Shown: piece after piece, positions 7,473 through 16,444 of the stretch | How positions within the stretch are numbered: the first letter of the stretch is position 1 | How the letters are laid out: each line of letters opens with the position of its first letter | Assembly: GCF_934668725.1 (NCBI RefSeq) | Contig: NZ_CAKUOF010000016.1 | Span: forward strand, 1 to 64,000 | Source of the DNA: an uncultured Dysgonomonas sp. | GTDB taxonomy: Bacteria; Bacteroidota; Bacteroidia; Bacteroidales; Dysgonomonadaceae | DNA length: 64,000 nt | Direction: 5' to 3' | Position numbers and translations under genes: made by a program | Notes under the pieces: model-generated | Database searches by the model: none | Seen by the model: only the letters and a program-made list of their open reading frames with translations | What the model was told of the DNA's origin: nothing

Positions 7473-9599
7473 ATGGCAAAAGTTTTAGATAACTTAAAAA
7501 ATACCCGTAATATCGGGATTATGGCTCACATCGATGCTGGTAAAACTACCACATCGGAACGTATTCTTTTCTATACAGGATTAACCCACAAGATTGGTGA
7601 AACTCATGATGGTACTGCCACTATGGACTGGATGGATCAGGAGCAAGAGCGTGGTATTACGATCACATCTGCTGCTACTACAACTCAGTGGAAGTATGAT
7701 AATGAGATGTACAAAATCAACTTGATTGACACTCCGGGGCACGTTGACTTTACTGTAGAAGTAGAGCGTTCATTGCGTGTATTGGATGGAGCGATTGCTA
7801 CATTTGATGCGGTGTCGGGTGTTGAACCTCAGTCAGAAACAGTTTGGCGTCAGGCTGATAAATATGAAGTTCCACGTATTTGTTATGTGAACAAAATGGA
7901 CCGTTCGGGTGCAAACTTCTTTGAGGTTGTTCGCCAAATTCGTGAAATGTTAGGAGCAAATCCATGTCCTATCCAAGTGCCTGTAGGTGCAGAGGAAAAA
8001 TTTGCAGGTATTGTTGATTTGGTGACAATGAAAGCTTATTTCTGGCATGATGAGACTATGGGTGCTGATTATCATGTGGAAGATATTCCTGCTGATTTGG
8101 TTGCTGAAGCTCAAGAGTGGAGAGATAAAATGTTGGAAGCTGTTGCCGAATGCGATGATGTTTTAATGGAGAAATTTTTTGATGATCCTTCAACTATTAC
8201 AGAAGATGAAATCAGAGTTGCTATCCGTAAGGGAACATTAGCTATGCAGATTACTCCAATGTTGTGTGGATCTTCTTTTAAAAATAAAGGAGTTCAACCA
8301 TTATTGGATTCAGTTTGTGCTTATTTGCCTAGCCCACTAGATACTCCAGCAATTGAGGGTACAGATCCGGATGATTCGGAGAAAGTGATTGTGCGTCACC
8401 CAAGTCCGGATGAACCATTCTGTGCTTTAGCGTTTAAGATTGCTACAGATCCATTCGTAGGTCGTCTATGTTTCTTCCGTGTTTATTCAGGAGAATTGCA
8501 TGCAGGATCTTACGTATATAATACACGTTCAGCTAAGAAAGAACGTATTTCACGTCTATTCCAAATGCACTCAAACAAACAAAATCCTAAAGAGGTGATT
8601 GGTTGTGGTGATATTGGTGCAGGTGTAGGATTTAAAGATATTCGTACCGGAGATACTCTTTGTGACGAAAATCATCCTATCACACTTGAGGCAATGGACT
8701 TCCCGGATCCCGTTATCGGTATATCTATTGAGCCTAAAACTCAAAAAGATGTTGATAAATTGGCGAATGGTTTAGCTAAATTGGCTGAAGAAGATCCAAC
8801 ATTCCGTGTACATACCGACGAGGATTCAGGTCAAACTATCATCGAAGGGATGGGTGAGCTTCACCTTGATGTTCTTATTGAGCGTCTGAAACGTGAGTTT
8901 AAAGTAGAGTGTAACCAAGGACGTCCTCAAGTATCTTATAAAGAGGCAATCACTGAAACCGTTGAGCTTCGTGAGGTTTACAAGAAACAATCGGGAGGTC
9001 GTGGTAAATTTGCAGATATCATTGTTAAAGTTGGTCCAGCCGATGCAGAATTCGAAGGAGAACTTCAATTTGTTGATGAGGTGAAAGGTGGTAATATTCC
9101 TAAGGAGTTTATACCTTCAGTTCAAAAAGGATTCTTAAGTTCTATGAAGAATGGTGTTCTTGCCGGATTTGCTTTGGATAAGATGAAAGTTACTTTGGTT
9201 GACGGATCGTTCCACCCTGTGGATTCGGATCAGTTGTCATTTGAACTTTGTGCTAGATTTGCATTTAAATCGGCATCTGAGAAAGCTCGCCCTGTATTAC
9301 TAGAACCAATTATGAAGCTTGAGGTGGTAACACCAGAAGAGAGTATGGGGGATGTAATCGGTGACTTGAACAAACGTCGTGGTCAAGTAGAAGGAATGGA
9401 ATCAAGCCGTTCCGGAGCTCGTATTGTTAAAGCAAAAGTTCCATTGGCTGAAATGTTCGGTTATGTGACAGCATTGAGAACGATTACTTCTGGTAGAGCA
9501 ACATCAGCAATGGTGTTCGATCATTATGCAGAAGTTTCTTCGTCGATCGCTAAACAAGTGTTGACTGAATGTCAAGGTCGAGTAGATCTTATTAAATAA
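7473..9599 (+). CDS. fusA: Elongation factor G
   Basis: A 708-residue GTPase that drives translocation on the ribosome. G1 AHIDAGKTTT, switch I RGITITSAAT, G3 DTPGHVDF and G4 NKMD are all present in the first 150 residues, followed by domains II to V; the C-terminal part has the EF-G motif RRGQVEGMESS. Length is normal. Unlike in many bacteria, no tuf gene follows; a 92-base spacer with a strong hairpin separates it from rpsJ. Confidence 0.98.
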   Translation: MAKVLDNLKNTRNIGIMAHIDAGKTTTSERILFYTGLTHKIGETHDGTATMDWMDQEQERGITITSAATTTQWKYDNEMYKINLIDTPGHVDFTVEVERSLRVLDGAIATFDAVSGVEPQSETVWRQADKYEVPRICYVNKMDRSGANFFEVVRQIREMLGANPCPIQVPVGAEEKFAGIVDLVTMKAYFWHDETMGADYHVEDIPADLVAEAQEWRDKMLEAVAECDDVLMEKFFDDPSTITEDEIRVAIRKGTLAMQITPMLCGSSFKNKGVQPLLDSVCAYLPSPLDTPAIEGTDPDDSEKVIVRHPSPDEPFCALAFKIATDPFVGRLCFFRVYSGELHAGSYVYNTRSAKKERISRLFQMHSNKQNPKEVIGCGDIGAGVGFKDIRTGDTLCDENHPITLEAMDFPDPVIGISIEPKTQKDVDKLANGLAKLAEEDPTFRVHTDEDSGQTIIEGMGELHLDVLIERLKREFKVECNQGRPQVSYKEAITETVELREVYKKQSGGRGKFADIIVKVGPADAEFEGELQFVDEVKGGNIPKEFIPSVQKGFLSSMKNGVLAGFALDKMKVTLVDGSFHPVDSDQLSFELCARFAFKSASEKARPVLLEPIMKLEVVTPEESMGDVIGDLNKRRGQVEGMESSRSGARIVKAKVPLAEMFGYVTALRTITSGRATSAMVFDHYAEVSSSIAKQVLTECQGRVDLIK

Positions 9600-9612
9600 G
9601 AAAAAGTGTTTT

Positions 9613-9652
9613 GCAGACTGTGATTAGTAAATGACTCTTAATCACGGTTTGC
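9613..9652 (+). promoter_or_regulatory. Hairpin between fusA and rpsJ
   Basis: GCAGACTGTGATTA (9613-9626) pairs fully with TAATCACGGTTTGC (9639-9652) if two G-U pairs are allowed, leaving a 12-base loop. There is no U-run after it, so it is less like a terminator than an attenuator, processing site or ribosomal-protein binding site at the str/S10 boundary. Confidence 0.5.
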
Positions 9653-9691
9653 ATTACTATATAAAAATAACCATTAATTAAAAAGACTGAA

Positions 9692-9997
9692 ATGAGTCAA
9701 AAAATTAGAATCAAACTGAAATCTTACGACTACAACTTGGTTGATAAATCAGCTGAGAAGATCGTAAAAACAGTGAAAGCTACGGGTGCTGTAGTAAGCG
9801 GACCTATTCCATTGCCTACTCACAAACGTATTTTTACTGTTAACCGTTCGACTTTCGTTAACAAAAAGTCACGCGAGCAATTCGAACTATCTTCTTATAA
9901 AAGATTGATCGACATCTATAGCTCAACAGCTAAAACTGTAGATGCTTTGATGAAGCTTGAGTTGCCAAGTGGTGTAGAAGTAGAAATTAAAGTTTGA
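9692..9997 (+). CDS. rpsJ: 30S ribosomal protein S10
   Basis: A 101-residue protein of the small-subunit head; in other bacteria also NusE, the antitermination partner of NusB. It shows SGPIPLPTHKRIFTVNRSTF, the long beta-hairpin region of the family. First gene of the S10 part of the locus, 25 bases before rplC. Confidence 0.98.
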   Translation: MSQKIRIKLKSYDYNLVDKSAEKIVKTVKATGAVVSGPIPLPTHKRIFTVNRSTFVNKKSREQFELSSYKRLIDIYSSTAKTVDALMKLELPSGVEVEIKV

Positions 9998-10021
9998 TAA
10001 ACACGTAAATCAATTAAAGAA

Positions 10022-10642
10022 ATGCCAGGATTATTAGGAAAAAAAATCGGAATGACATCCGTTTTCAGTGCCGAGGGAAAAAATGTTCCATGCACTGTTA
10101 TCGAAGTGGGTCCTTGTGTTGTTACTCAAGTGAAAACTGTAGAGAAGGACGGTTATGAAGCTGTTCAAATAGGTTTTGTTGATGCTAAAGATAAGCATAC
10201 TAGCAAACCTCTACAAGGTCACTTTAAAAAAGCAGGAGTAGCACCAAAAAGACACTTGGCCGAGTTCAAGTACGAAGAGAATTACAATTTGGGAGACGTT
10301 ATCACAGTAGATGGAATGTTTTCAATGGACGACCCTTATTTGGATATAACAGGTGTGTCTAAAGGTAAAGGTTTTCAAGGTGTTGTTAAACGTCACGGTT
10401 TCGGTGGTGTTGGACAAGCAACATTAGGTCAACATAACCGTTTACGTGCACCGGGTTCTATCGGAGCTTGTTCTTATCCTGCTAAGGTATTCAAGGGAAC
10501 AAGAATGGGTGGACAAATGGGTAACAAACAAGTTACTGTGCAAAACCTTGTGATTATTAAGATAATTCCGGAACACAACCTTCTATTGGTTAAAGGTTCT
10601 ATCCCGGGTAGTAAAGGATCAATCGTTAGAATAGAAAGATAA
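10022..10642 (+). CDS. rplC: 50S ribosomal protein L3
   Basis: A 206-residue protein, one of the first to bind 23S rRNA. The start MPGLLGKKIGMTSVF and the loop reaching the peptidyl transferase centre (GQHNRLRAPGSIG) are conserved. Its stop codon overlaps the rplD start by one base (TAATG), which suggests coupled translation. Confidence 0.98.
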   Translation: MPGLLGKKIGMTSVFSAEGKNVPCTVIEVGPCVVTQVKTVEKDGYEAVQIGFVDAKDKHTSKPLQGHFKKAGVAPKRHLAEFKYEENYNLGDVITVDGMFSMDDPYLDITGVSKGKGFQGVVKRHGFGGVGQATLGQHNRLRAPGSIGACSYPAKVFKGTRMGGQMGNKQVTVQNLVIIKIIPEHNLLLVKGSIPGSKGSIVRIER

Positions 10643-11271
10643 TGGAACTTAGTGTATTAAATATAAGCGGTAAAGATACCGGAAAGAAAGTGTCGTTGGA
10701 CGATGCTATCTATGGAATTGAGCCTAATGACCATGTTCTTTGGTTAGATGTAAAGCAGTATTTGGCGAATCAACGTCAAGGTACTCACAAATCTAAAGAA
10801 AGAAGCGAATTGTCGGGTAGTACTCGTAAGCTTATCAAACAAAAAGGTGGAGGTGGAGCTCGTCGTGGCGATATCAAATCTCCAATTTTGGTTGGTGGAG
10901 CTCGCGTTTTTGGTCCAAAACCAAGAGACTATAGCTTTAAATTGAACAAGAAAGTAAAAGTTCTTGCTCGTAAATCTGCATTGGCATACAAAGCTAAAGA
11001 CAATCAAATCATAGTAGTTGAGGATTTCAACTTCGAAACACCGAAAACAAAAGATTTTATTGCTTTGACTAAAAGTTTGCAAGTAGCTGATAAAAAGGTA
11101 GTTTTGGTTTTGTCAGATCAAAATAAAAACGTATATTTGTCGGCTCGTAATTTGGAACGAGTTAAAGTTGTAACTGCTTCTGAGATAAATGCTTATACTA
11201 TCTTGAATTGTTCAAGCTTAGTTTTGGCAGAATCTTCGGTTGCGGTAATTGATAAACTTTTAAAAGCATAA
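10642..11271 (+). CDS. rplD: 50S ribosomal protein L4
   Basis: A 209-residue protein lining the exit tunnel. The extended loop motif KLIKQKGGGGARRGDIKSP (about residues 64-82) and VGGARVFGPKPRDYS are typical. In enterobacteria L4 represses its own operon; nothing in this sequence shows whether that holds here. The stop is followed at once by a strong Shine-Dalgarno sequence for rplW. Confidence 0.97.
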   Translation: MELSVLNISGKDTGKKVSLDDAIYGIEPNDHVLWLDVKQYLANQRQGTHKSKERSELSGSTRKLIKQKGGGGARRGDIKSPILVGGARVFGPKPRDYSFKLNKKVKVLARKSALAYKAKDNQIIVVEDFNFETPKTKDFIALTKSLQVADKKVVLVLSDQNKNVYLSARNLERVKVVTASEINAYTILNCSSLVLAESSVAVIDKLLKA

Positions 11272-11276
11272 GGAGG
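11271..11276 (+). promoter_or_regulatory. Strong Shine-Dalgarno sequence of rplW
   Basis: AGGAGG sits 6 bases before the rplW ATG and begins at the last base of the rplD stop codon. It is a near-perfect match to the anti-Shine-Dalgarno, unusual for a Bacteroidetes gene. Confidence 0.65.
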
Positions 11277-11282
11277 TAAAAA

Positions 11283-11576
11283 ATGGGTATTTTAATTAAA
11301 CCAATTCTGACAGAAAAGCAAACAGCGATTTCAGAAAAATTTCCAAATCGTTATGGTTTTCGTGTTGCTCCTAATGCAAATAAAGTTGAAATCAAAAATG
11401 CAGTAGAGCAAATTTACGGAGTGAAAGTGGATGTTGTAAACACAATGAATTATGCCGGAAAACGCAAAAGCCGTTTTACTAAAGCCGGTGTAGTTAGTGG
11501 TAAAACTCCTGCTTACAAGAAAGCAATCGTAACCTTGAAAGAAGGTGAAGTAATAGACTTTTTTAGTAATATCTAA
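11283..11576 (+). CDS. rplW: 50S ribosomal protein L23
   Basis: A 97-residue protein at the exit-tunnel mouth that docks trigger factor and SRP. It shows the family pattern IKPILTEKQTAISEK and YGFRVAPNANKVEIKNAVEQ. It is preceded by one of the clearest ribosome binding sites in the window, and lies 8 bases before rplB. Confidence 0.97.
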   Translation: MGILIKPILTEKQTAISEKFPNRYGFRVAPNANKVEIKNAVEQIYGVKVDVVNTMNYAGKRKSRFTKAGVVSGKTPAYKKAIVTLKEGEVIDFFSNI

Positions 11577-11584
11577 GATAAAAA

Positions 11585-12409
11585 ATGGCAGTACGTAAAT
11601 TAAAGCCCACAACACCGGGGCAAAGACACAAAATTATTGGTACATTCGAAGAAATCACTGCAAGTGTACCAGAAAAATCTCTTGTAGTCGGAAAGAAAAT
11701 TTCAGGTGGTCGTAATAATACTGGAAAGATGACAGTTCGTAACGTAGGTGGCGGTCATAAAAGAAAGTACAGACTAATTGACTTCAAGAGAACTAAAGAC
11801 GGAGTACCTGCTACAGTGGCAACAATTGAATACGACCCGAATCGTTCGGCTCGTATTGCTTTGTTACATTATGCAGACGGAGCAAAAGCTTATATGATTG
11901 CTCCTAACGGATTGCAGGTGGGTCAAACAGTGATGTCAGGTGCTAATGCAGCTCCTGAGGTAGGAAATGCTTTGCCTTTGGCAAATATCCCTATTGGTAC
12001 AGTAGTACATAATCTAGAATTACGTCCAGGGCAAGGAGCGAAATTGGTTCGTTCGGCTGGCGGGTTTGCACAGTTAACTTCTCGCGAAGGTGACTATGCT
12101 ATCGTTAGGATGCCTTCTGGTGAAACACGTAAAATACTTTCAGCTTGTAAAGCAACTGTAGGTAGTGTTGGTAACTCTGATCATGCACTTGAAAAATCAG
12201 GTAAAGCAGGTCGCTCTAGATGGCTTGGAAATCGTCCTCGTGTTAGAGGTGTAGTAATGAACCCTGTGGATCACCCAATGGGTGGTGGTGAAGGTCGTGC
12301 TTCAGGAGGACACCCAAGATCACGTAAAGGATTGTATTCTAAAGGTCTTAAAACAAGAGCTCCAAAGAAACATTCTTCTAAGTATATAATTGAAAGAAGA
12401 AAGAAGTAA
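11585..12409 (+). CDS. rplB: 50S ribosomal protein L2
   Basis: A 274-residue core protein needed for subunit joining. The conserved C-terminal motif VMNPVDHPMGGGEGR holds the His near the peptidyl transferase centre; GKAGRSRWLGNRPRVRG is also typical. Standard S10-operon position. Confidence 0.98.
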   Translation: MAVRKLKPTTPGQRHKIIGTFEEITASVPEKSLVVGKKISGGRNNTGKMTVRNVGGGHKRKYRLIDFKRTKDGVPATVATIEYDPNRSARIALLHYADGAKAYMIAPNGLQVGQTVMSGANAAPEVGNALPLANIPIGTVVHNLELRPGQGAKLVRSAGGFAQLTSREGDYAIVRMPSGETRKILSACKATVGSVGNSDHALEKSGKAGRSRWLGNRPRVRGVVMNPVDHPMGGGEGRASGGHPRSRKGLYSKGLKTRAPKKHSSKYIIERRKK

Positions 12410-12430
12410 CCTGATTTAATTTAAAAAATT

Positions 12431-12700
12431 ATGAGTCGTTCGTTAAAAAAAGGCCCGTATATTAATGTAAAGCTTGAGAAAAAAGTTTTGGCTATGAATG
12501 AGTCAGGCAAGAAAGCTGTTGTTAAGACATGGGCAAGGGCTTCAATGATTTCTCCGGATTTTGTAGGTCACACTATAGCTGTACATAATGGAAATAAATT
12601 TATTCCTGTTTATGTAACAGAAAATATGGTAGGTCATAAACTAGGGGAATTTGCTCTAACTCGTACTTTCCGTGGACACGGTGGTAACAAGAAGAGATAA
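12431..12700 (+). CDS. rpsS: 30S ribosomal protein S19
   Basis: An 89-residue protein of the small-subunit head. It begins MSRSLKKGPYINVKLEKKV and has HNGNKFIPVYVTENMVGHKLGEF-type family sequence (given here only in part: VTENMVGHKLGEFALTRTF). Normal length and position. Confidence 0.98.
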   Translation: MSRSLKKGPYINVKLEKKVLAMNESGKKAVVKTWARASMISPDFVGHTIAVHNGNKFIPVYVTENMVGHKLGEFALTRTFRGHGGNKKR

Positions 12701-12750
12701 TCAAGCAAAAGCCAAAATTTTATTCAACAAAAAAGAAACATTAATATAAA

Positions 12751-13158
12751 ATGGGTAAGAGAAAAAGAATAGCAGCTGACGCTAGAAAAGAAGCTAAACA
12801 AGCAGTTTCTTTAGCTAAGTTGAATAACGTTCCTACTTCACCACGTAAAATGCGCTTAGTTGCAGATATGGTAAGAGGTATGGAAGCGTTTAGAGCTCTT
12901 GGCGTTTTGAAATTCTCAAATAAAGAAGCAGCCGCAAGAGTTGAAAAATTGTTGCGCTCTTCTATTGCTAACTGGGAAGCTAAAAATGAGCGTAAAGCCG
13001 AGAGTGGAGAACTTTATGTGTCTTCGATATATGTAGATGGAGGTGCGATGTTAAAAAGACTTCGTCCTGCTCCACAAGGTAGAGGTTACAGAATTCGCAA
13101 ACGTTCGAATCACGTAACTATTACAGTTGATGCACTTAGTAATAAAAAACAAAATTAA
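12751..13158 (+). CDS. rplV: 50S ribosomal protein L22
   Basis: A 135-residue protein with the long exit-tunnel hairpin (AMLKRLRPAPQGRGYRIRKR), site of macrolide-resistance changes in other bacteria. The core motif VPTSPRKMRLVADMVRG is present. The N-terminal 15 residues (GKRKRIAADARKEAK) extend beyond the usual core start. Confidence 0.97.
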   Translation: MGKRKRIAADARKEAKQAVSLAKLNNVPTSPRKMRLVADMVRGMEAFRALGVLKFSNKEAAARVEKLLRSSIANWEAKNERKAESGELYVSSIYVDGGAMLKRLRPAPQGRGYRIRKRSNHVTITVDALSNKKQN

Positions 13159-13167
13159 TTTAGCCAG

Positions 13168-13914
13168 ATGGGACAAAAAATCAATCCGATAGCGAATCGT
13201 TTAGGTATAATAAGAGGATGGGATTCTAACTGGTATGGCGGCAACAATTACGGTGATACTTTGTTAGAGGATAGCAAAATCCGTAAATACTTGAATGCTC
13301 GCCTGGCAAAAGCTAGTGTATCTCGCATAGTAATCGAAAGAACTTTGAAACTTGTAACTATTACTGTATGTACAGCTCGTCCCGGTATTATTATCGGAAA
13401 AGGCGGTCAAGAAGTAGACAAGCTAAAAGAAGAACTAAAGAAAATTACAGATAAAGATATTCAAATCAATATATTTGAAATCAAAAAACCTGAGTTAGAT
13501 GCAGTAATAGTAGCTAATAATATCGCACGTCAACTAGAAGGTAAAATTGCTTATCGTCGTGCAATTAAAATGGCTATCGCTTCAACTATCAGAATGGGTG
13601 CTGAAGGTATAAAAATTCAAATCTCTGGACGTTTGAACGGTGCTGAAATGGCTCGTTCGGAAATGTACAAAGAAGGAAGAACTCCACTTCACACATTCCG
13701 TGCTGATATTGATTATGCTCATGCTGAGGCTTTGACTAAAGTTGGTTTGCTCGGTATCAAAGTATGGATTTGCCGTGGAGAAGTTTACGGTAAGAAAGAC
13801 CTTGCTCCGTCATTTGTAGCATCTAAGGAAACAGCATCTTCTCAAAACAGAGGAGGTAATGATAACCGTAGATCAAACGATGGAAGAGGTTTCAAGAAAG
13901 GAAAGAGAAAATAA
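13168..13914 (+). CDS. rpsC: 30S ribosomal protein S3
   Basis: A 248-residue mRNA-entry-channel protein. A KH domain with RPGIIIGKGGQEVDKL is followed by the C-terminal domain GRLNGAEMARSEMYKEGR. The tail after about residue 215 is Asn/Arg/Gly-rich (RGGNDNRRSNDGRG) and disordered. Confidence 0.98.
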   Translation: MGQKINPIANRLGIIRGWDSNWYGGNNYGDTLLEDSKIRKYLNARLAKASVSRIVIERTLKLVTITVCTARPGIIIGKGGQEVDKLKEELKKITDKDIQINIFEIKKPELDAVIVANNIARQLEGKIAYRRAIKMAIASTIRMGAEGIKIQISGRLNGAEMARSEMYKEGRTPLHTFRADIDYAHAEALTKVGLLGIKVWICRGEVYGKKDLAPSFVASKETASSQNRGGNDNRRSNDGRGFKKGKRK

Positions 13915-13935
13915 GAATTAAACATTTGAAAAAAG

Positions 13936-14367
13936 ATGTTACAACCGAAGAAAACAAAATTTAGAAGACAGCAAAAAGGTCGCATGAAAGGTAATGCCCA
14001 AAGAGGCAACCAACTTGCTTTCGGTTCGTTCGGTATCAAGACCCTTGAGACTAAATGGATTACCGGACGTCAGATCGAAGCGGCTCGTATTGCTGTGACT
14101 CGTTACATGCAACGTCAAGGTCAGGTTTGGGTAAGAATTTTCCCAGACAAACCTATTACAAAGAAACCTGCTGAAGTGCGTATGGGTAAAGGAAAAGGTT
14201 CGCCAGAAGGATTTGTGGCACCTGTTACTCCGGGAAGAATGATTTTTGAAATCGAAGGTGTATCTTTTGACGTAGCTAAAGAAGCATTGCGTTTGGCTGC
14301 TCAAAAATTACCAGTAACTACAAAATTTGTAGTACGTAGAGATTATGACTTAACTCAAAATTCTTAA
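13936..14367 (+). CDS. rplP: 50S ribosomal protein L16
   Basis: A 143-residue protein next to the A-site tRNA. It begins MLQPKKTKFRRQQKGRMKG and contains RMGKGKGSPEGFVAPVTPGR with the Arg that is hydroxylated in some bacteria. Followed 5 bases later by rpmC. Confidence 0.98.
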   Translation: MLQPKKTKFRRQQKGRMKGNAQRGNQLAFGSFGIKTLETKWITGRQIEAARIAVTRYMQRQGQVWVRIFPDKPITKKPAEVRMGKGKGSPEGFVAPVTPGRMIFEIEGVSFDVAKEALRLAAQKLPVTTKFVVRRDYDLTQNS

Positions 14368-14372
14368 GCACG

Positions 14373-14570
14373 ATGAAGATTGCAGAAGTAAGAGAATTGT
14401 CCGATAAGGATTTAGCAGAAAGATTGGATGTCGAAAAACTGGCATTGAATCAATTAGTTTTGAACCACAGTGTGACTCCATTGGATAACCCTGCTAAGAT
14501 TAAAGAAAAGCGCCGTGATATCGCTCGTATCTTGACAGAGTTGCGTCAAAGAGAAATAAATAAAAAGTAA
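14373..14570 (+). CDS. rpmC: 50S ribosomal protein L29
   Basis: A 65-residue two-helix protein beside the tunnel exit. It shows the pattern AEVRELSDKDLAERLDVEK and ends with the RRDIARILTELRQRE helix typical of L29. Normal length and place between rplP and rpsQ. Confidence 0.96.
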   Translation: MKIAEVRELSDKDLAERLDVEKLALNQLVLNHSVTPLDNPAKIKEKRRDIARILTELRQREINKK

Positions 14571-14579
14571 TAAGAGCTG

Positions 14580-14837
14580 ATGGAAACTAGAAATTTAAGA
14601 AAAGAAAGAATCGGGGTCGTTTTCAGTAATAAAATGGATAAGACCGTTACTGTTGCTGTAAAATGGAAAGAAAAACACCCTATCTATGGGAAGTTCGTTA
14701 ATAAAACGAAGAAATTTCATGCTCATGATGAAAAAAACGAGTGTAATATCGGTGATACTGTAAGAATCATGGAAACTCGTCCTTTGAGCAAACTAAAAAG
14801 ATGGAGATTAATCGAAATAATCGAAAGGGCTAAATAA
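14580..14837 (+). CDS. rpsQ: 30S ribosomal protein S17
   Basis: An 85-residue OB-fold 16S-binding protein with GVVFSNKMDKTVTVAVKWKE and the C-terminal motif VRIMETRPLSKLKRWRL. Its stop is one base from the rplN start. Confidence 0.97.
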   Translation: METRNLRKERIGVVFSNKMDKTVTVAVKWKEKHPIYGKFVNKTKKFHAHDEKNECNIGDTVRIMETRPLSKLKRWRLIEIIERAK

Positions 14838-14838
14838 A

Positions 14839-15204
14839 ATGATACAACAAGAATCAAGATTAGTAGTAACGGATAACAGTGGTGCCAGAGAGGCTCTATG
14901 TATTCGCGTACTAGGAGGCACAAGAAGACGCTATGCATCTGTAGGAGATATAATAGTAGTTGCTATCAAAAATGTGATCCCTTCAAGTGATGTTAAGAAA
15001 GGTGCAGTAACTAAAGCAATGGTTGTGCGTACAAAAAAAGAAGTACGCAGAGCAGATGGATCATATATCCGTTTTGACGACAATGCTTGTGTATTGTTGA
15101 ATGCTGCCGGTGAAATCAGAGGAAGTCGTATTTTCGGACCAGTAGCAAGAGAGTTGCGTGCGGTGAATATGAAAATCGTTTCTTTAGCACCAGAGGTACT
15201 TTAA
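14839..15204 (+). CDS. rplN: 50S ribosomal protein L14
   Basis: A 121-residue protein at the subunit interface. It begins MIQQESRLVVTDNSGAREA and contains IRFDDNACVLLNAAGEIRGS, both family signatures, ending SLAPEVL. First gene of the spc part; no separate promoter seen. Confidence 0.98.
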   Translation: MIQQESRLVVTDNSGAREALCIRVLGGTRRRYASVGDIIVVAIKNVIPSSDVKKGAVTKAMVVRTKKEVRRADGSYIRFDDNACVLLNAAGEIRGSRIFGPVARELRAVNMKIVSLAPEVL

Positions 15205-15225
15205 TCTAAATAAATCTAGACGGTA

Positions 15226-15543
15226 ATGAGTAAGTTACATATAAAGAAAGGTGACATTGTTTATGTAAACACCGGTACAGATAAAGGCAAGACTGGTCGC
15301 GTTGTTAAAGTCGTTATTGACAAACAACGTGCCATTGTCGAAGGTCTGAACATGGTATCTAAGCATACAAAACCTAATGCGAAAAATCCTCAAGGAGGTA
15401 TTGAGAAAGTAGAGGCTCCTATCCATATATCTAATCTTAATGTGGTTGATCCTGAATCTGGAAAACCAACAAGAATAGGTCGTAAGGAATTGAATGGTAA
15501 GCTAGTGCGTTATTCTAAAAAAACAGGGAAGGAGATTAAATAA
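15226..15543 (+). CDS. rplX: 50S ribosomal protein L24
   Basis: A 105-residue assembly-initiator protein with a KOW motif (KGDIVYVNTGTDKGKTGRV) and NPQGGIEKVEAPIHISN. Its stop overlaps the rplE start by one base (TAATG), suggesting coupled translation. Confidence 0.97.
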   Translation: MSKLHIKKGDIVYVNTGTDKGKTGRVVKVVIDKQRAIVEGLNMVSKHTKPNAKNPQGGIEKVEAPIHISNLNVVDPESGKPTRIGRKELNGKLVRYSKKTGKEIK

Positions 15544-16106
15544 TGAGCAATACAACAACTCTTAAGACAGAATATAAAGATCGTATTGTTTCTTCTCTGA
15601 TGAAAGAATTCGGTTATAAGTCATCAATGCAAGTTCCTGTTCTTAAAAAGATTGTAATCAATCAAGGTTTGGGAATAGCTGTGGCAGACAAAAAAATTAT
15701 AGAAACAGCAATCAATGAATTGACTGCTATTACAGGTCAAAAAGCTGTAGCGACAGTATCTAAAAAAGATATTTCGAACTTTAAGTTGCGTAAAAAAATG
15801 CCTATTGGTGTGATGGTTACATTACGTCACAATCAGATGTACGAATTTTTGGAAAGACTGGTAAAAGTCGCTCTACCTCGTATTCGTGACTTCAAAGGTA
15901 TCGAAAGCAAACTTGATGGTCGTGGTAATTATACATTAGGTATCCAGGAGCAAATCATTTTCCCTGAAATTAATATTGATGCAATTAATAAAATTCTGGG
16001 AATGAATATTACCTTTGTAACTTCTGCAAAAACAGATGAAGAAGGCTATGCTCTTTTGAGAGAATTTGGTTTACCATTTAAGAACGCAAAAAAAGAATTG
16101 ATATAA
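15543..16106 (+). CDS. rplE: 50S ribosomal protein L5
   Basis: A 187-residue 5S rRNA-binding protein. Conserved parts include VPVLKKIVINQGLG, FKLRKKMPIGVMVTLR, and NYTLGIQEQIIFPEI near residue 140. Normal length; one base before rpsN. Confidence 0.98.
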   Translation: MSNTTTLKTEYKDRIVSSLMKEFGYKSSMQVPVLKKIVINQGLGIAVADKKIIETAINELTAITGQKAVATVSKKDISNFKLRKKMPIGVMVTLRHNQMYEFLERLVKVALPRIRDFKGIESKLDGRGNYTLGIQEQIIFPEINIDAINKILGMNITFVTSAKTDEEGYALLREFGLPFKNAKKELI

Positions 16107-16107
16107 G

Positions 16108-16377
16108 ATGGCAAAAGAATCAATGAAAGCCCGTGAGGTTAAAAGAGCAAAATTAGTCGCTAAATATGCAGCTAAAAGAGCTCAATTGAAGTCTGAAGGA
16201 GATTACGAAGGTCTTCAAGCTCTGCCTAAGAATGCGTCTCCGGTTCGTCTACATAACAGATGTAGTATGACTGGTCGTCCAAAGGGGTATTTACGCCAAT
16301 TTGGAATTTCTCGTATTCAATTTAGAGAAATGGCTTCTAAAGGCTTAATACCAGGAATCAAAAAAGCTAGCTGGTAA
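16108..16377 (+). CDS. rpsN: 30S ribosomal protein S14, zinc-free type
   Basis: An 89-residue protein of the long S14 type. It ends FGISRIQFREMASKGLIPGI and has the RNRC-like motif as HNRCSMTGRPKGYLRQFG. Only one Cys is present, so the CxxC pairs of zinc-binding S14 are absent, as is usual for the long form. Confidence 0.97.
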   Translation: MAKESMKAREVKRAKLVAKYAAKRAQLKSEGDYEGLQALPKNASPVRLHNRCSMTGRPKGYLRQFGISRIQFREMASKGLIPGIKKASW

Positions 16378-16444
16378 TAATAAAGAATTTTCTTAGAATT
16401 AAATATTGTTCCGGTTTTCGGAATTAATTTAAATCAATTTAATA

